Below, in pieces: positions 1-8,713 of a stretch of DNA of 64,000 bases. The DNA is from Brevundimonas subvibrioides ATCC 15264 (lineage in GTDB: Bacteria > Pseudomonadota > Alphaproteobacteria > Caulobacterales > Caulobacteraceae). A program made the position numbers and the translations under genes. The notes below the pieces were generated by a model. The model was given only the letters and a program-made list of their open reading frames with translations, ran no database searches and had not been told where the DNA came from. Location of the stretch: assembly GCF_000144605.1 (NCBI RefSeq), contig NC_014375.1:2982501-3046500 (forward strand). The letters run 5' to 3'. Every line of letters starts with the position of its first letter. Position 1 is the first letter of the stretch.

Positions 1-1246
1 TCGCAGGCAGGTCGACCTCCAGCCGATCCAGCCGCGCAGCGTGCAGCAGCCTGCGTCCATCCGCCAGTCTCAGCTCGGCGTAGTCGTCCGCCCCCACGAC
101 GGCGACGATCTCTGCCAGCGGGACCCGCACCACCCCGCGGGCCGAGGCCACGGTCAGACAGTTCGGGCGCGCCGCGGCGCGGGTCAGAGCGATCTCGCGG
201 TCCTGGTCGTCCCGACCGAGCCGGACCACCTCGGCCATCAGCACCGGCAGCACCAGCCCGGCCGCGAACAGGAAGTAGGCCAGGTCCACCAGACCCGCGG
301 GGAAGGCCATTCCGACCGCCACGAACACCGTCAGATACCCCAGCGTCAGCCGCGCCCCCTTGTGTCGGCGCCAGACCGCCACGCCCGCCGCGATGGCCGC
401 CAGCCCGACCCCGGCCGCGAGGACGGCGATGGTCTTGAGGTCGAATCCCGGGAGCCACCAGCTCAGGGCGAAGACGGCGGCCGCGACGGCGATCATCGCC
501 CGCCGCGCCCGGGGCCAGAACCGCGACGCCACATACGATATCAGAAGCAGCGAGAAGACCGCCGTCAGCCCCCAGATTCCCACCAGCCGCCAGACGTGGA
601 CCGGGTAGGCGTACGGCACCAGCGTCCTCAGCGTCTCGAGGATCGCCTGCACGCCCGAGACGCCCGCCATGGCCGCCAGCGTCAGGCTGGACCCGGTCCG
701 CCTCAGGACATGGATCACCCCGAACCCGAACGCCGCGGCCAGCAGGGCCCCGGCCGCCGCGAAGGTCGCCGCCAGCGCGATGGCCCGGGACGGCAACGGA
801 TAGGCATAGACGCCCAGGCCCGCGACCGGACTGTCCAGTCTCAGGCCGGCATGGAACGACGACATCCGCACGACCAGCACATTGCCGGAGGCCCGCCAGG
901 CCGACTCGCCGATCGGAAACACCGCCTGATACCGCCCCGGGACCTCCGCGGTCGCCGACGCCCCCGGCCGCCCGTTCGCGCCAAGGCTGCGGCCGTTCAG
1001 CCAGACCTCCGACGACGCCACCGCGCCGATATAGACCGCATGTGGCCCCTGCCCCGCCGGCCGCGCGAGGGCCGCCCTCAGCCACAGCTCCCGTCCCTGC
1101 GGATCGATCACGCCTTCCAGCGGGCGACAGTCCGCCAGCACCGGCCCGGACGGACCGTCGATCCCGCGGCACGTCTCCCAGGCCTGAGCCCCGGCTACCC
1201 CGGGCAGACAGATCAGAAGCAAAGCGAGAAGAAGCGGGCGAACCAT
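1..1246 (-). CDS. Membrane-bound LytTR-family regulator, C-terminus cut by window edge
   Basis: Reading the minus strand from an ATG at 1246 gives an open frame of at least 415 codons that runs off the window. It begins with a signal peptide (MVRPLLLALLLICLPGVAGAQA), followed by a beta-sandwich-like region (about residues 22-130, with SSEVWLNGRSLGANG resembling galactose-binding-like domains). About seven hydrophobic segments follow, up to roughly residue 345. The last 55 residues visible (NCLTVAS, VRVPLAEIVAVVGADDYAEL, GRRLLHAARL) match the start of a LytTR DNA-binding domain. The layout resembles a 7TMR-DISM-like receptor carrying its own DNA-binding domain, so it probably senses an outer or periplasmic ligand and controls genes directly. 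It is divergent from the hydrolase at 1358. The ligand is unknown, although the sugar-binding-like fold next to a glycan locus is suggestive. I am fairly sure of the LytTR call and less sure of the N-terminal fold. Confidence 0.72.
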   Translation of the reverse strand, partial: MVRPLLLALLLICLPGVAGAQAWETCRGIDGPSGPVLADCRPLEGVIDPQGRELWLRAALARPAGQGPHAVYIGAVASSEVWLNGRSLGANGRPGASATAEVPGRYQAVFPIGESAWRASGNVLVVRMSSFHAGLRLDSPVAGLGVYAYPLPSRAIALAATFAAAGALLAAAFGFGVIHVLRRTGSSLTLAAMAGVSGVQAILETLRTLVPYAYPVHVWRLVGIWGLTAVFSLLLISYVASRFWPRARRAMIAVAAAVFALSWWLPGFDLKTIAVLAAGVGLAAIAAGVAVWRRHKGARLTLGYLTVFVAVGMAFPAGLVDLAYFLFAAGLVLPVLMAEVVRLGRDDQDREIALTRAAARPNCLTVASARGVVRVPLAEIVAVVGADDYAELRLADGRRLLHAARLDRLEVDLPA

Positions 1247-1357
1247 GCTGCGACCCTATCGCGTCGTTCGCCGGATTGCGCCGCCGCTCACCGATCCAGC
1301 GGGGCCGTTCGCCGATCCGGGGCTGCACAACCCGCGAACCCGGGGTTGGTGGCCGCC

Positions 1358-2809
1358 ATGACCCATATCGCCCTGACCCGCCGCTCCGTCCTCGCCGCCG
1401 CCGGCCTCGCCGTGCCCGGTATCGCCTTCGCCCGGGCCCGGCCCTGGACCGCGGACCAAGCCGGCCCCTTCACCTTTACCAGCCGGCAGGGCGAGGAGAC
1501 CGTCGCCGAGCGCGGCTTCTTCGACGTGCCCGAAGATCGACGGGACCCCCGGTCCCGCTGGATCCGGCTCGGCTATGTCCGCTTCCCCTCGACCTCGCCG
1601 AACCCCGGCCCGCCCATCGTCTATCTGGCCGGCGGCCCGGGCGGCAGCGGGGCGGACGCCGCGACCGGCCCCCGTTTTCCCATCTTCATGGCCCTGCGCG
1701 CGGTCGCCGACGTCATCGCCCTTGACCAGCGCGGCACGGGCCTGTCGGCCCACATCCCCGCGCGGCCGGCCCCGACCGGCCCCTGGCCCGTGCTGAACCG
1801 CGACGGCGTGACCCGATACTTCCGCAACGAGATGCAGCGCGCCTGGGCCGACTGGACCGAGGCCGGTGTCGCCATGGCGGGCTACAATACCGAACAGAAC
1901 GCCGACGACATCGAGGACCTGCGTCGCCACCTCGGCGTCGAGACGATCAACCTGTGGGGTATCAGCTACGGCACCCACCTGGCGCTGTCGGTGCTGAAGC
2001 GCCACCCCGGGGCCATCGGCCGGGTCGCCCTGGCCAGCCTCGAGGGCCAGGATCAGACGATCAAGAGCCCCGCCCATGTCGACGCCTTCCTGAACCGCGT
2101 CGACGCCCTGCTCGATCAGGACTCAATCGTGCGCGCTGCCGTACCGGACCTGCCGGCCCTGATGCGCCGGGTCCACGATCGGCTCGACGCCGATCCGGCC
2201 GCGATCACCGTCACGGGGGCCAGCGGCCCGGTGGACCTGAGGCTGGGGGCCCTGGGCGTCCAGCTTCTGGCCGCCGGCATGGTCGCCAATCCTCCCAGCC
2301 TGGCCCGTCTGCCCGAACTCTATCTGGCGCTCGATGCCGGCATGACCGGGGTGATCGCCCCGTTCATCGGCGACCCCGCCCGCTACTTCGCCATCTCCGG
2401 CATGCCAGAGGCCATGGACCTTGCGTCGGGCATCTCGCCCTCCCGCCTGGCGAGGATCGAGGCGGAAGCCCGCACCGCCGTTCTCGGCGACGCCCACAAC
2501 TTCCCAATGCCCCACCTTCTGGGCGCCATCCCCGGCGTCGATCTGGGCGAGACCTTCCGCAGCGCGATCCGCATCGACACGCCCGCCCTGCTCGTCGCCG
2601 GGTCGCTGGATGGCCGGACCCCGCTCGAGGAACAGGCCGAGGTCATCGCCCAGTTCCGCAACAGGACACAGGTCCTCGTCGACAACGCCGGCCACAACGT
2701 CTTCGAATCCCACCCCGGCGTCACGCCCCTGCTGGTCCGCTTTTTCGGGGGCGAGGTCGTCGATGACGCCCGTCTGACGCTCCCGCCGCCCAGGTTCGTG
2801 GCGGGCTAG
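1358..2809 (+). CDS. Secreted alpha/beta hydrolase (peptidase S33 / TAP-like)
   Basis: This is a 483-residue protein with a Tat-like signal (TRRSVLAAAGLAVPG) that ends near AFA. The alpha/beta-hydrolase signature is complete. The oxyanion-hole stretch is YLAGGPGGSG, followed by DQRGTGLS, the nucleophile elbow GISYGTH (Ser nucleophile), a late acid in AGSLDGRTP and the catalytic His in NAGHNVFES. The proline-iminopeptidase-like order and length fit S33/TAP-type hydrolases, which release N-terminal residues from peptides or cleave small esters; the substrate cannot be read from sequence. The longest frame starts far upstream at base 41, but that part is antisense to the LytTR gene. The ATG at 1358 is chosen because it directly precedes the signal peptide. 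The gene is transcribed away from the LytTR regulator, which might control it. Confidence 0.85.
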   Translation: MTHIALTRRSVLAAAGLAVPGIAFARARPWTADQAGPFTFTSRQGEETVAERGFFDVPEDRRDPRSRWIRLGYVRFPSTSPNPGPPIVYLAGGPGGSGADAATGPRFPIFMALRAVADVIALDQRGTGLSAHIPARPAPTGPWPVLNRDGVTRYFRNEMQRAWADWTEAGVAMAGYNTEQNADDIEDLRRHLGVETINLWGISYGTHLALSVLKRHPGAIGRVALASLEGQDQTIKSPAHVDAFLNRVDALLDQDSIVRAAVPDLPALMRRVHDRLDADPAAITVTGASGPVDLRLGALGVQLLAAGMVANPPSLARLPELYLALDAGMTGVIAPFIGDPARYFAISGMPEAMDLASGISPSRLARIEAEARTAVLGDAHNFPMPHLLGAIPGVDLGETFRSAIRIDTPALLVAGSLDGRTPLEEQAEVIAQFRNRTQVLVDNAGHNVFESHPGVTPLLVRFFGGEVVDDARLTLPPPRFVAG

Positions 2810-2920
2810 CCTGACGGGGCGCCCGCCGCCGGCGCGCGTAGCTCCAACCGTCCGACCCCTGCGACCTCGTGGTCGCGGCGTGTCGCCTCGCCCGCCCAGA
2901 CGACGTCCCCCGATCGAAAC

Positions 2921-2934
2921 TGACAGCGCTGTCA
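2921..2934. promoter_or_regulatory. LacI-type operator upstream of the GH2 gene
   Basis: TGACAGCGCTGTCA is a perfect 14-bp palindrome with the central CG typical of LacI-family operators. It lies 53 bp before the chosen GTG of the GH2 gene. The 13-base core recurs at 13337-13350 and the full site at 17445-17458, both upstream of glycan-utilisation genes. The likely ligand-responsive repressor is the LacI protein encoded at 17474-18532. Confidence 0.8.
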
Positions 2935-2987
2935 TTAAGGCGCCATTCGGTCTATGGTGGCGAAAACAGATCGCGGGAGGGCGACAG

Positions 2988-5900
2988 GTGAGGGTTTTGA
3001 CGTCGTGGGGCCTTGCCCTTCTGATACTCGCGTCTCAGGCACCCGCAGGGGCACAGCCCGCGGTCCAGTCCGGGTCGAACATGGGGCCCTACGACGCCGT
3101 CTTTCTGCGAGGCGGGGTCGGCATCGCGCGCGAGCTTCCCGCCGACAGCCCCCTTCTGCGCGCCGGGGCCGCGTTCAGCGTCACGGCCTGGGTGCGGATC
3201 GATGGCGATGCGCCGGGCCGGTCGATCGTGACGGCGATCGGCGATCCCGGCCAATCAGGCAGCCGGGCCCTGATCCTCGACGGCGGTCGACCCGGCTACA
3301 TCAATGGCGGCGCGGCCGTCATCAGTGACCGGGTTCTGGAGGCTGGACGGTGGCAGCATCTGGCGCTGGTCTCGGACGGCGCACGGACGATGCTGTATGT
3401 GGATGGGCAGGCCGTCGCCGAGGCGCGCGGCGCATCGGTCGTCGTCCCGCCGCGGATCAGCCTGGCCCCGGCCTTGACCGACGACGCCGACCTTCGACAT
3501 TTCGCTGGCGCGGTCGCCCAGGCCATGTGGCGCGACGGTCCGCTCACGCCCGGTGCCGTGGCCGAACAGGCCGCGCGGAGGCCGGACTTCGACCTGGTCC
3601 ATTTCTGGAACGTCGGCGTGGGCTGGGAATGGCAGTCGCGGGCCAACACCGGCCTGTGGCGGCCGCAGGATCCCTGGACCCTACCCCAGGCGGACACGCC
3701 GCCGAGCCCGCCCGTGGCGCGCGCGGTGGAGGATCAACCTGCGCTGGAGCCGCTCGACGCGCGCCACTGGACGGTCAACGGATGGCGGATGGCGGCACAG
3801 CCCGATGTCGCCGCCGATCCGGAACGCCTGTCCTCGCCCGGATACGATGCGTCGACCTGGCTGGAGGCCACCGTCCCGGGGACCGTCCTGACCACGCTGG
3901 TCGATCGCGGCGTCTACCCGGACCCCTATTATGGCCTGAACAACCTCGCGATCCCCGAACGGCTGGCGCGGCAGGATTACTGGTATCGCACGGCCTTCCA
4001 GCTTCCTGAGGTCACGGAAGGATCGCGGGTCACCCTGGTGCTGAACGGGGTGAACTACGCCTCGGAGGTGTGGGTCAACGGCCGCCACGTCGGCGGCACC
4101 GTGGGGGCCTTCATCCGGGGACGGTTCACATTCGATGCGGTGGCGGGCGAGAACGTGGTCGCCATCCGCGTGTCGCCGCCGCCGCATCCGGGCACGCCGC
4201 ATGAACAGTCCATCACCGGCGGGGTGGGGGAAAACGGCGGCCAGCTGGCCATAGACGGACCGACCTTCGTCGCCACGGAGGGTTGGGACTGGATCCCCGG
4301 CATCCGGGACCGCAACACCGGCCTTTGGCAGTCGGTTACCTTGGAAGCGTCCGGTGACGTCACGATCGGTGATCCGCACGTCGTCACCGATCTTCCCCTG
4401 CCCCGCATCGACCAGGCCGACGTCCACATCACCGTCCCGCTGACGAACGCCTCGGCCGTGACGCGTCGCGTCTCGGTCAGCGCCCGCTTCGGGGACGTCA
4501 CGGTCAGCCGCACGGTCGATGCGCCCCCCGGCGACAGCGTCGTCCGGTTCGCGCCGGACACGGATCCTTTGCTGCGCCTGACCGATCCGCAGCTGTGGTG
4601 GCCGAACGGCTATGGCGAACCCGCACTGCAGACCCTGTCCCTGTCGGTCGAGGCGGACGGCAGAATCTCGGACGAGACATCGGTGCGCTTCGGCATTCGC
4701 GAGGTCAGCTACGACCTGTCCCTGTTCGACAGCGCGGGTGCCCTGCGGCGCGTCAATGTCCAGACGACGGACGGCGGCCTCCTGGGTCAGCGCCTGATCG
4801 ACGTCCGGCACGAGGCGATCAAGCAATCGCCGCGCGGCTGGACCGAGAGCCTGACGGCGGCCGGGGAAGCCTCGCCCGCCGTGGTCGACATCGCCGAAAC
4901 CCTGCCCGAGCCGCATCTGACCCTGCGGGTCAACGGCGTGAGGATCGCGGCCCGGGGCGGCAACATGGGCATGGACGACGCCATGAAACGCTCGGGCCGC
5001 GCCCGGCTCGAACCCTATTTCCGGCTGCAGCGCGAAGCCCACATGAACGTGGTGCGCAACTGGATGGGCACGAACACCCAGCCGTCCTTCTACGATCTGG
5101 CCGACGAGTACGGCCTGATGGTGCTGAACGACTTCTGGCAGTCGACCCAGAATTTCCAGGTCGAGCCGCAGGATCCGCAGCTGTTCCTGGCCAATGCCCG
5201 CGACACCGTCGCCCGCTACCGCAACCACCCGTCGATCGTGCTGTGGTTCGGACGGAATGAGGGTGTGCCCTACCCGATGCTGAATGAGGGCCTCGACGAC
5301 GTGGTCGCCGAACTGGACGGCACCCGCTGGTTTACGGGCAGCTCGAACACGGTGAACCTGCAGGGGTCCGGCCCCTATAACTACCGGCCGCCGGTCGGCT
5401 ATTTCACCGACCTCGCAACCGGATTCTCTGTGGAGACCGGCACGCCGTCCCTGTCGACGCTGGAGTCGATCGAGGCCTTCGTGCCGGAGAGCGAGCGCTG
5501 GCCGCTGTCGGACACGCTGGCCTACCACGATTGGCATTTTGCCGGGAACGGCGACACCCGCACTTTCATGGACACGCTGACGACGATGTTCGGCGCGCCC
5601 ACCAGTCTGGAGGATTTCGAGCGCAAGGCGCAGATGATGAACCTCGAGACCCACAAGGCCATGTTCGAGGGCTTCCTCGGCCATCTGTGGACCCGCAACA
5701 GCGGGCGGCTTCTGTGGATGACCCACCCATCCTGGCCGTCGAACGCCTGGCAGCTGTACAGCTGGGACTACGACACCTCGGCCGCATACTGGGGTGCCCG
5801 CTCCGCGACCGAGCCGCTGCACATCCAGATCAATCAGCCTGACAATACGCTGGTGGTGGTCAACACCACCCAGGCCGCCCGCGACCTGACGGCGGACGTT

Positions 5901-6422
5901 CGCATCACCGATCTGGGCGGCCGGGTTCGGGACAGCCTGACGCGCCCGCTCACCGCCCAGGCCAACGCCGTCACCCCGCTGGGCGTGCTGCCGCTCGATC
6001 GGTTGATGTCAGAGAACGGCATGGTGCTGGTGTCCCTGACGCTCAGCGACGGGGCCGGATTCGTGGTGTCCCGCAACGCCTACTGGCGCGGACGCGACCC
6101 GGCCGCCTACCAGGCGCTGAATGGGCTCGCCGAGGCCGGGCTCGACGTCCAGGCGGCCCGACCGCAGGCCGTGGATGGCGAACGCATGATGCGGGTCACG
6201 ATCCGGAATACGGGTCAGGCCCCGGTCCTGAACACCAAGCTGACGCTGGTCGACGAGAAGGGCGAGCGGATCCTGCCGGCCTACTATGACGACAACTACC
6301 TGATGCTGCTGCCCGGAGAGACCCGGACGGTCGACGTCCGGTATCCCGCTGACGCCCGGCGGGCCGCCGTGACCGTCCGGGCCTGGAACCTCACCCAGCG
6401 GACCGTGACGACCACCCCCTGA
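2988..6422 (+). CDS. Secreted GH2 exo-beta-glycosidase (mannosidase / glucosaminidase type) with N-terminal LamG-like domain
   Basis: The protein has 1144 residues from a GTG at 2988, chosen because GGGAGGGCGACAG precedes it and a signal peptide (VLTSWGLALLILASQAPAGAQP) follows immediately. After the signal comes a LamG/concanavalin-like module of about 200 residues (AFSVTAWVRIDG, RWQHLALVSDG, LYVDG). The GH2 jelly-roll, immunoglobulin-like and TIM-barrel domains follow. The barrel shows RNWMGTNTQPSFYDLADEYG, the probable acid/base Glu758 in WFGRNEG and the probable nucleophile Glu894 in KAMFEGF. The run after the nucleophile (WPSNAWQLYSWDYD) resembles the exo-beta-D-glucosaminidase/beta-mannosidase branch more than LacZ. 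It should remove terminal beta-linked sugars in the periplasm or outside. A LacI-type operator lies upstream, and a sugar permease follows 49 bp downstream, probably in the same transcript. The exact sugar is uncertain. Confidence 0.85.
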   Translation: MRVLTSWGLALLILASQAPAGAQPAVQSGSNMGPYDAVFLRGGVGIARELPADSPLLRAGAAFSVTAWVRIDGDAPGRSIVTAIGDPGQSGSRALILDGGRPGYINGGAAVISDRVLEAGRWQHLALVSDGARTMLYVDGQAVAEARGASVVVPPRISLAPALTDDADLRHFAGAVAQAMWRDGPLTPGAVAEQAARRPDFDLVHFWNVGVGWEWQSRANTGLWRPQDPWTLPQADTPPSPPVARAVEDQPALEPLDARHWTVNGWRMAAQPDVAADPERLSSPGYDASTWLEATVPGTVLTTLVDRGVYPDPYYGLNNLAIPERLARQDYWYRTAFQLPEVTEGSRVTLVLNGVNYASEVWVNGRHVGGTVGAFIRGRFTFDAVAGENVVAIRVSPPPHPGTPHEQSITGGVGENGGQLAIDGPTFVATEGWDWIPGIRDRNTGLWQSVTLEASGDVTIGDPHVVTDLPLPRIDQADVHITVPLTNASAVTRRVSVSARFGDVTVSRTVDAPPGDSVVRFAPDTDPLLRLTDPQLWWPNGYGEPALQTLSLSVEADGRISDETSVRFGIREVSYDLSLFDSAGALRRVNVQTTDGGLLGQRLIDVRHEAIKQSPRGWTESLTAAGEASPAVVDIAETLPEPHLTLRVNGVRIAARGGNMGMDDAMKRSGRARLEPYFRLQREAHMNVVRNWMGTNTQPSFYDLADEYGLMVLNDFWQSTQNFQVEPQDPQLFLANARDTVARYRNHPSIVLWFGRNEGVPYPMLNEGLDDVVAELDGTRWFTGSSNTVNLQGSGPYNYRPPVGYFTDLATGFSVETGTPSLSTLESIEAFVPESERWPLSDTLAYHDWHFAGNGDTRTFMDTLTTMFGAPTSLEDFERKAQMMNLETHKAMFEGFLGHLWTRNSGRLLWMTHPSWPSNAWQLYSWDYDTSAAYWGARSATEPLHIQINQPDNTLVVVNTTQAARDLTADVRITDLGGRVRDSLTRPLTAQANAVTPLGVLPLDRLMSENGMVLVSLTLSDGAGFVVSRNAYWRGRDPAAYQALNGLAEAGLDVQAARPQAVDGERMMRVTIRNTGQAPVLNTKLTLVDEKGERILPAYYDDNYLMLLPGETRTVDVRYPADARRAAVTVRAWNLTQRTVTTTP

Positions 6423-6471
6423 CCGACAAGCCAGTCCCACCCACGCCCGTCACGCCCAGAGAAGGATCACG

Positions 6472-7758
6472 ATGATCGCCAGCCCCCTTCCGCCCGCCGA
6501 TGCCGGTTCCGGTCGCCACGGCGATGTCGGCTATCTGCAGTGGTTCGTCTTTGGCCTGTTCTTCATCTTCGGCGGCATCACCAGCCTGAACGACGTTCTG
6601 GTGCCCAAGCTGAAGGAGCTGTTCGAGCTCAGCTACTTTCAGGCCATGCTGATCCAGACGGCCTTCTTCGCCGCCTATTTCATTGTCTCCCTACCGGCGG
6701 CGGCCCTGGTCCAGAAGGTCGGCTACATGCGCGGGGCCGTGGTGGGCCTGCTGGTCATGATGGCGGGGTGTCTGCTGTTCATCCCGGCCGCCGGCGCGGG
6801 ACTGTTCGCCGCCTTCCTCGGCGCGCTGTTCGTCCTGGCGGCCGGGGTTACCCTTGTGCAGGTCGTCGCCAACCCGCTGATCTCCATGCTCGGCGAGCCC
6901 AAAACGGCGTCCAGTCGGCTGACGTTCGCCCAGGCGTTCAACTCGCTGGGCACGACGATCTTCCCCTGGGTCGGGGCAACCCTGATCCTCGGGTCCCTGG
7001 CGACGGTCAGCGCCGCGGACCTGAGCGGGGCCGCCCTGACCGCCTACCGGGCGGCCGAGTCCGAGGTCATCACGCGCGCCTATGTAGGCATCGCCGCCGC
7101 CCTGGCCATCGTCGCCATCGTGGTCTGGTTCAACCGCAACCGGCTGGTCGAGGACAAGGCACCGACCGTGAGGTTCCTGTCGGCCTTCAACCTGTTGAAG
7201 CGCCCGCGCTTCGCCTTCGGGGCGCTGGGCATCTTCGTCTACGTCGGGGCGGAGGTGGCCGTCGCCAGCGTCATGACCAGCTATCTGATGCAGGCGGATA
7301 CCTTGGGTCTCTCCGCCCAGAGCGCCGGCGAACGGCTGGCCCTTTACTGGGGCGGTGCTCTGGTCGGGCGGTTCATCGGGGCTTCCATCATGCGGGTCGT
7401 GGCCCCCTGGAAAGTGCTGTCGACCGTGGCCGTGGGAGCGATCGCCCTGATCGTGCTGTCCATCCTGACCACCGGGGCTGTCTCGGGCATCGCCCTGCTC
7501 TGTGTCGGTCTGTTCAATGCCGTCATGTTCCCGACCATCTTCACCCTGGCCTCGACGGGGCTGGGATCGCGCGCGGCCGAGGGATCGGGGATCATCTGCA
7601 TGGCCATCGTCGGGGGCGCGATCGTGCCCCCGCTGACGGGCTATATCGCCGACGTGTCGACGCTGCGGCTCGCCCTGATCGTGCCCGTGGTCTGCTACGC
7701 CATCATCGCCGTCTACGGCCGATACTGCGCCGGCGACGGAACGGCCCGGGCCGACTAG
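6472..7758 (+). CDS. MFS sugar:H+ symporter, FucP/GluP type
   Basis: A 428-residue inner-membrane transporter with about twelve hydrophobic segments. The first part (FGLFFIFGGITSLNDVLVPKLKELFELSYFQAMLIQTAFF) has the hallmark look of the fucose/glucose-galactose permease family, and NSLGTTIFPWVGA and GEPKTASSRLTFAQAFN also fit it. It should import a monosaccharide with protons. AGAAGGA precedes the ATG. It follows the GH2 gene by 49 bp and so probably takes up the sugar that enzyme releases. Its stop codon overlaps the stop of the convergent ROK kinase gene by 4 bp (CTAG). The transported sugar cannot be told from sequence; glucose, mannose, galactose or glucosamine are all possible. Confidence 0.88.
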   Translation: MIASPLPPADAGSGRHGDVGYLQWFVFGLFFIFGGITSLNDVLVPKLKELFELSYFQAMLIQTAFFAAYFIVSLPAAALVQKVGYMRGAVVGLLVMMAGCLLFIPAAGAGLFAAFLGALFVLAAGVTLVQVVANPLISMLGEPKTASSRLTFAQAFNSLGTTIFPWVGATLILGSLATVSAADLSGAALTAYRAAESEVITRAYVGIAAALAIVAIVVWFNRNRLVEDKAPTVRFLSAFNLLKRPRFAFGALGIFVYVGAEVAVASVMTSYLMQADTLGLSAQSAGERLALYWGGALVGRFIGASIMRVVAPWKVLSTVAVGAIALIVLSILTTGAVSGIALLCVGLFNAVMFPTIFTLASTGLGSRAAEGSGIICMAIVGGAIVPPLTGYIADVSTLRLALIVPVVCYAIIAVYGRYCAGDGTARAD

Positions 7759-8654
7759 GCCTCGGCCGACGCATCCTGGGCCAAGGCGATGGCCCCTAGC
7801 GGTCCAGCCAGGTCCCCGAGCCGGGGCGCGACCAGATAGGCGTCGACTGCGGCGGCAATCGTGTCGCCCGTGGCATAGCCGCCGAGGCTCTGGATCAAGG
7901 CCCGGCGCAGCCGCGGCAGCAGTTCGGGTCGACCGCCCCCAAGCCCGCCGCCCAGCAGAATTCGCTGCGGGGCCGTCGTCAGGACAAGGTTGTGGAACAG
8001 GGCCGCCAGGGCGTGCACCACCTCATCCCAGACCGGGTCGGTCATCGGCAGGTCCTCGGCCGGCCGGCCGGATCGCGCGAGGATTGCGGGGCCGGACGCC
8101 AGCCCCTCGACGCAATCGCCATGGAACGGGCACGCCCCGGCCCAGCCGCTGCCCGGCAGGCGCGGAATGCGCAGATGACCGGCCTCGCAATGTCCCAGAC
8201 CCCGGGCCGTCTGGCCGCGGACCACCGAGCCGACACCGATACCGGTACCCACGGTGACATAGGCGAAGCTTTCCAGGCCTTGGCCCGCGCCCCAGCGGCC
8301 CTCGGCCAGGGCCGCGGCGTTCACGTCCGTGTCCAATCCGATCGGCACGCCCAGCCCCCGAAGCGGTCCGAGCAGGTCGACGCCGCTCCAGCCCGGCTTG
8401 GGCGTATTCACCACCGTCCCGAAGGTCGGGGAGCACGGGGAGAGGTCCAGAGGGCCGAAGCTGCCGACGCCAAGTGCGGCGAACCCGGGCCCCGTTTGCC
8501 ACCGGGTCAGCACGGTCTGGATGGCAGCCAGCGTTACGGTCGGCGTCTCGGTCGGGATGCGGACTTGTTCGCGGATCTCACGGGGACCGGAGGCCAGGAT
8601 GCAGATGCATTTGGTGCCCCCCAGTTCGACCCCGGCCAACAGGCGATCCGTCAT
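7755..8654 (-). CDS. ROK-family sugar kinase (fructokinase/mannokinase type)
   Basis: The protein has 299 residues from the ATG at 8654; a longer frame to 8717 adds a low-complexity leader that lacks family features. The ATP-binding start GVELGGTKC is present, as is the ROK zinc site: GHCEAGHLRI followed by CPFHGDCVEG, supplying His, Cys, His and Cys as in bacterial fructokinases. It would phosphorylate a hexose (fructose, mannose or glucose) in the cytoplasm. It is the last gene of a minus-strand run behind a TonB receptor and a halogenase-like gene, and it lies beside a sugar permease. It therefore probably traps the hexose brought in by the locus. The hexose preference is not determinable by eye. 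Confidence 0.88.
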   Translation of the reverse strand: MTDRLLAGVELGGTKCICILASGPREIREQVRIPTETPTVTLAAIQTVLTRWQTGPGFAALGVGSFGPLDLSPCSPTFGTVVNTPKPGWSGVDLLGPLRGLGVPIGLDTDVNAAALAEGRWGAGQGLESFAYVTVGTGIGVGSVVRGQTARGLGHCEAGHLRIPRLPGSGWAGACPFHGDCVEGLASGPAILARSGRPAEDLPMTDPVWDEVVHALAALFHNLVLTTAPQRILLGGGLGGGRPELLPRLRRALIQSLGGYATGDTIAAAVDAYLVAPRLGDLAGPLGAIALAQDASAEA

Positions 8655-8713
8655 GCGCGCTCCTTTTGATGGGACCGGGGGATGGCGTGGTGCCGCCGAT
8701 GCGTGTGGCGACA

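Noticed and set aside
41..1357. N-terminal extension of the alpha/beta hydrolase frame
   Set aside because: Low-complexity composition. The minus strand of the same region encodes a coherent membrane protein with a LytTR domain.
3681..5822. 713-codon minus-strand frame opposite the GH2 gene
   Set aside because: Composition is Arg/Gly/Val-rich with no motifs; the GH2 catalytic motifs are on the plus strand.
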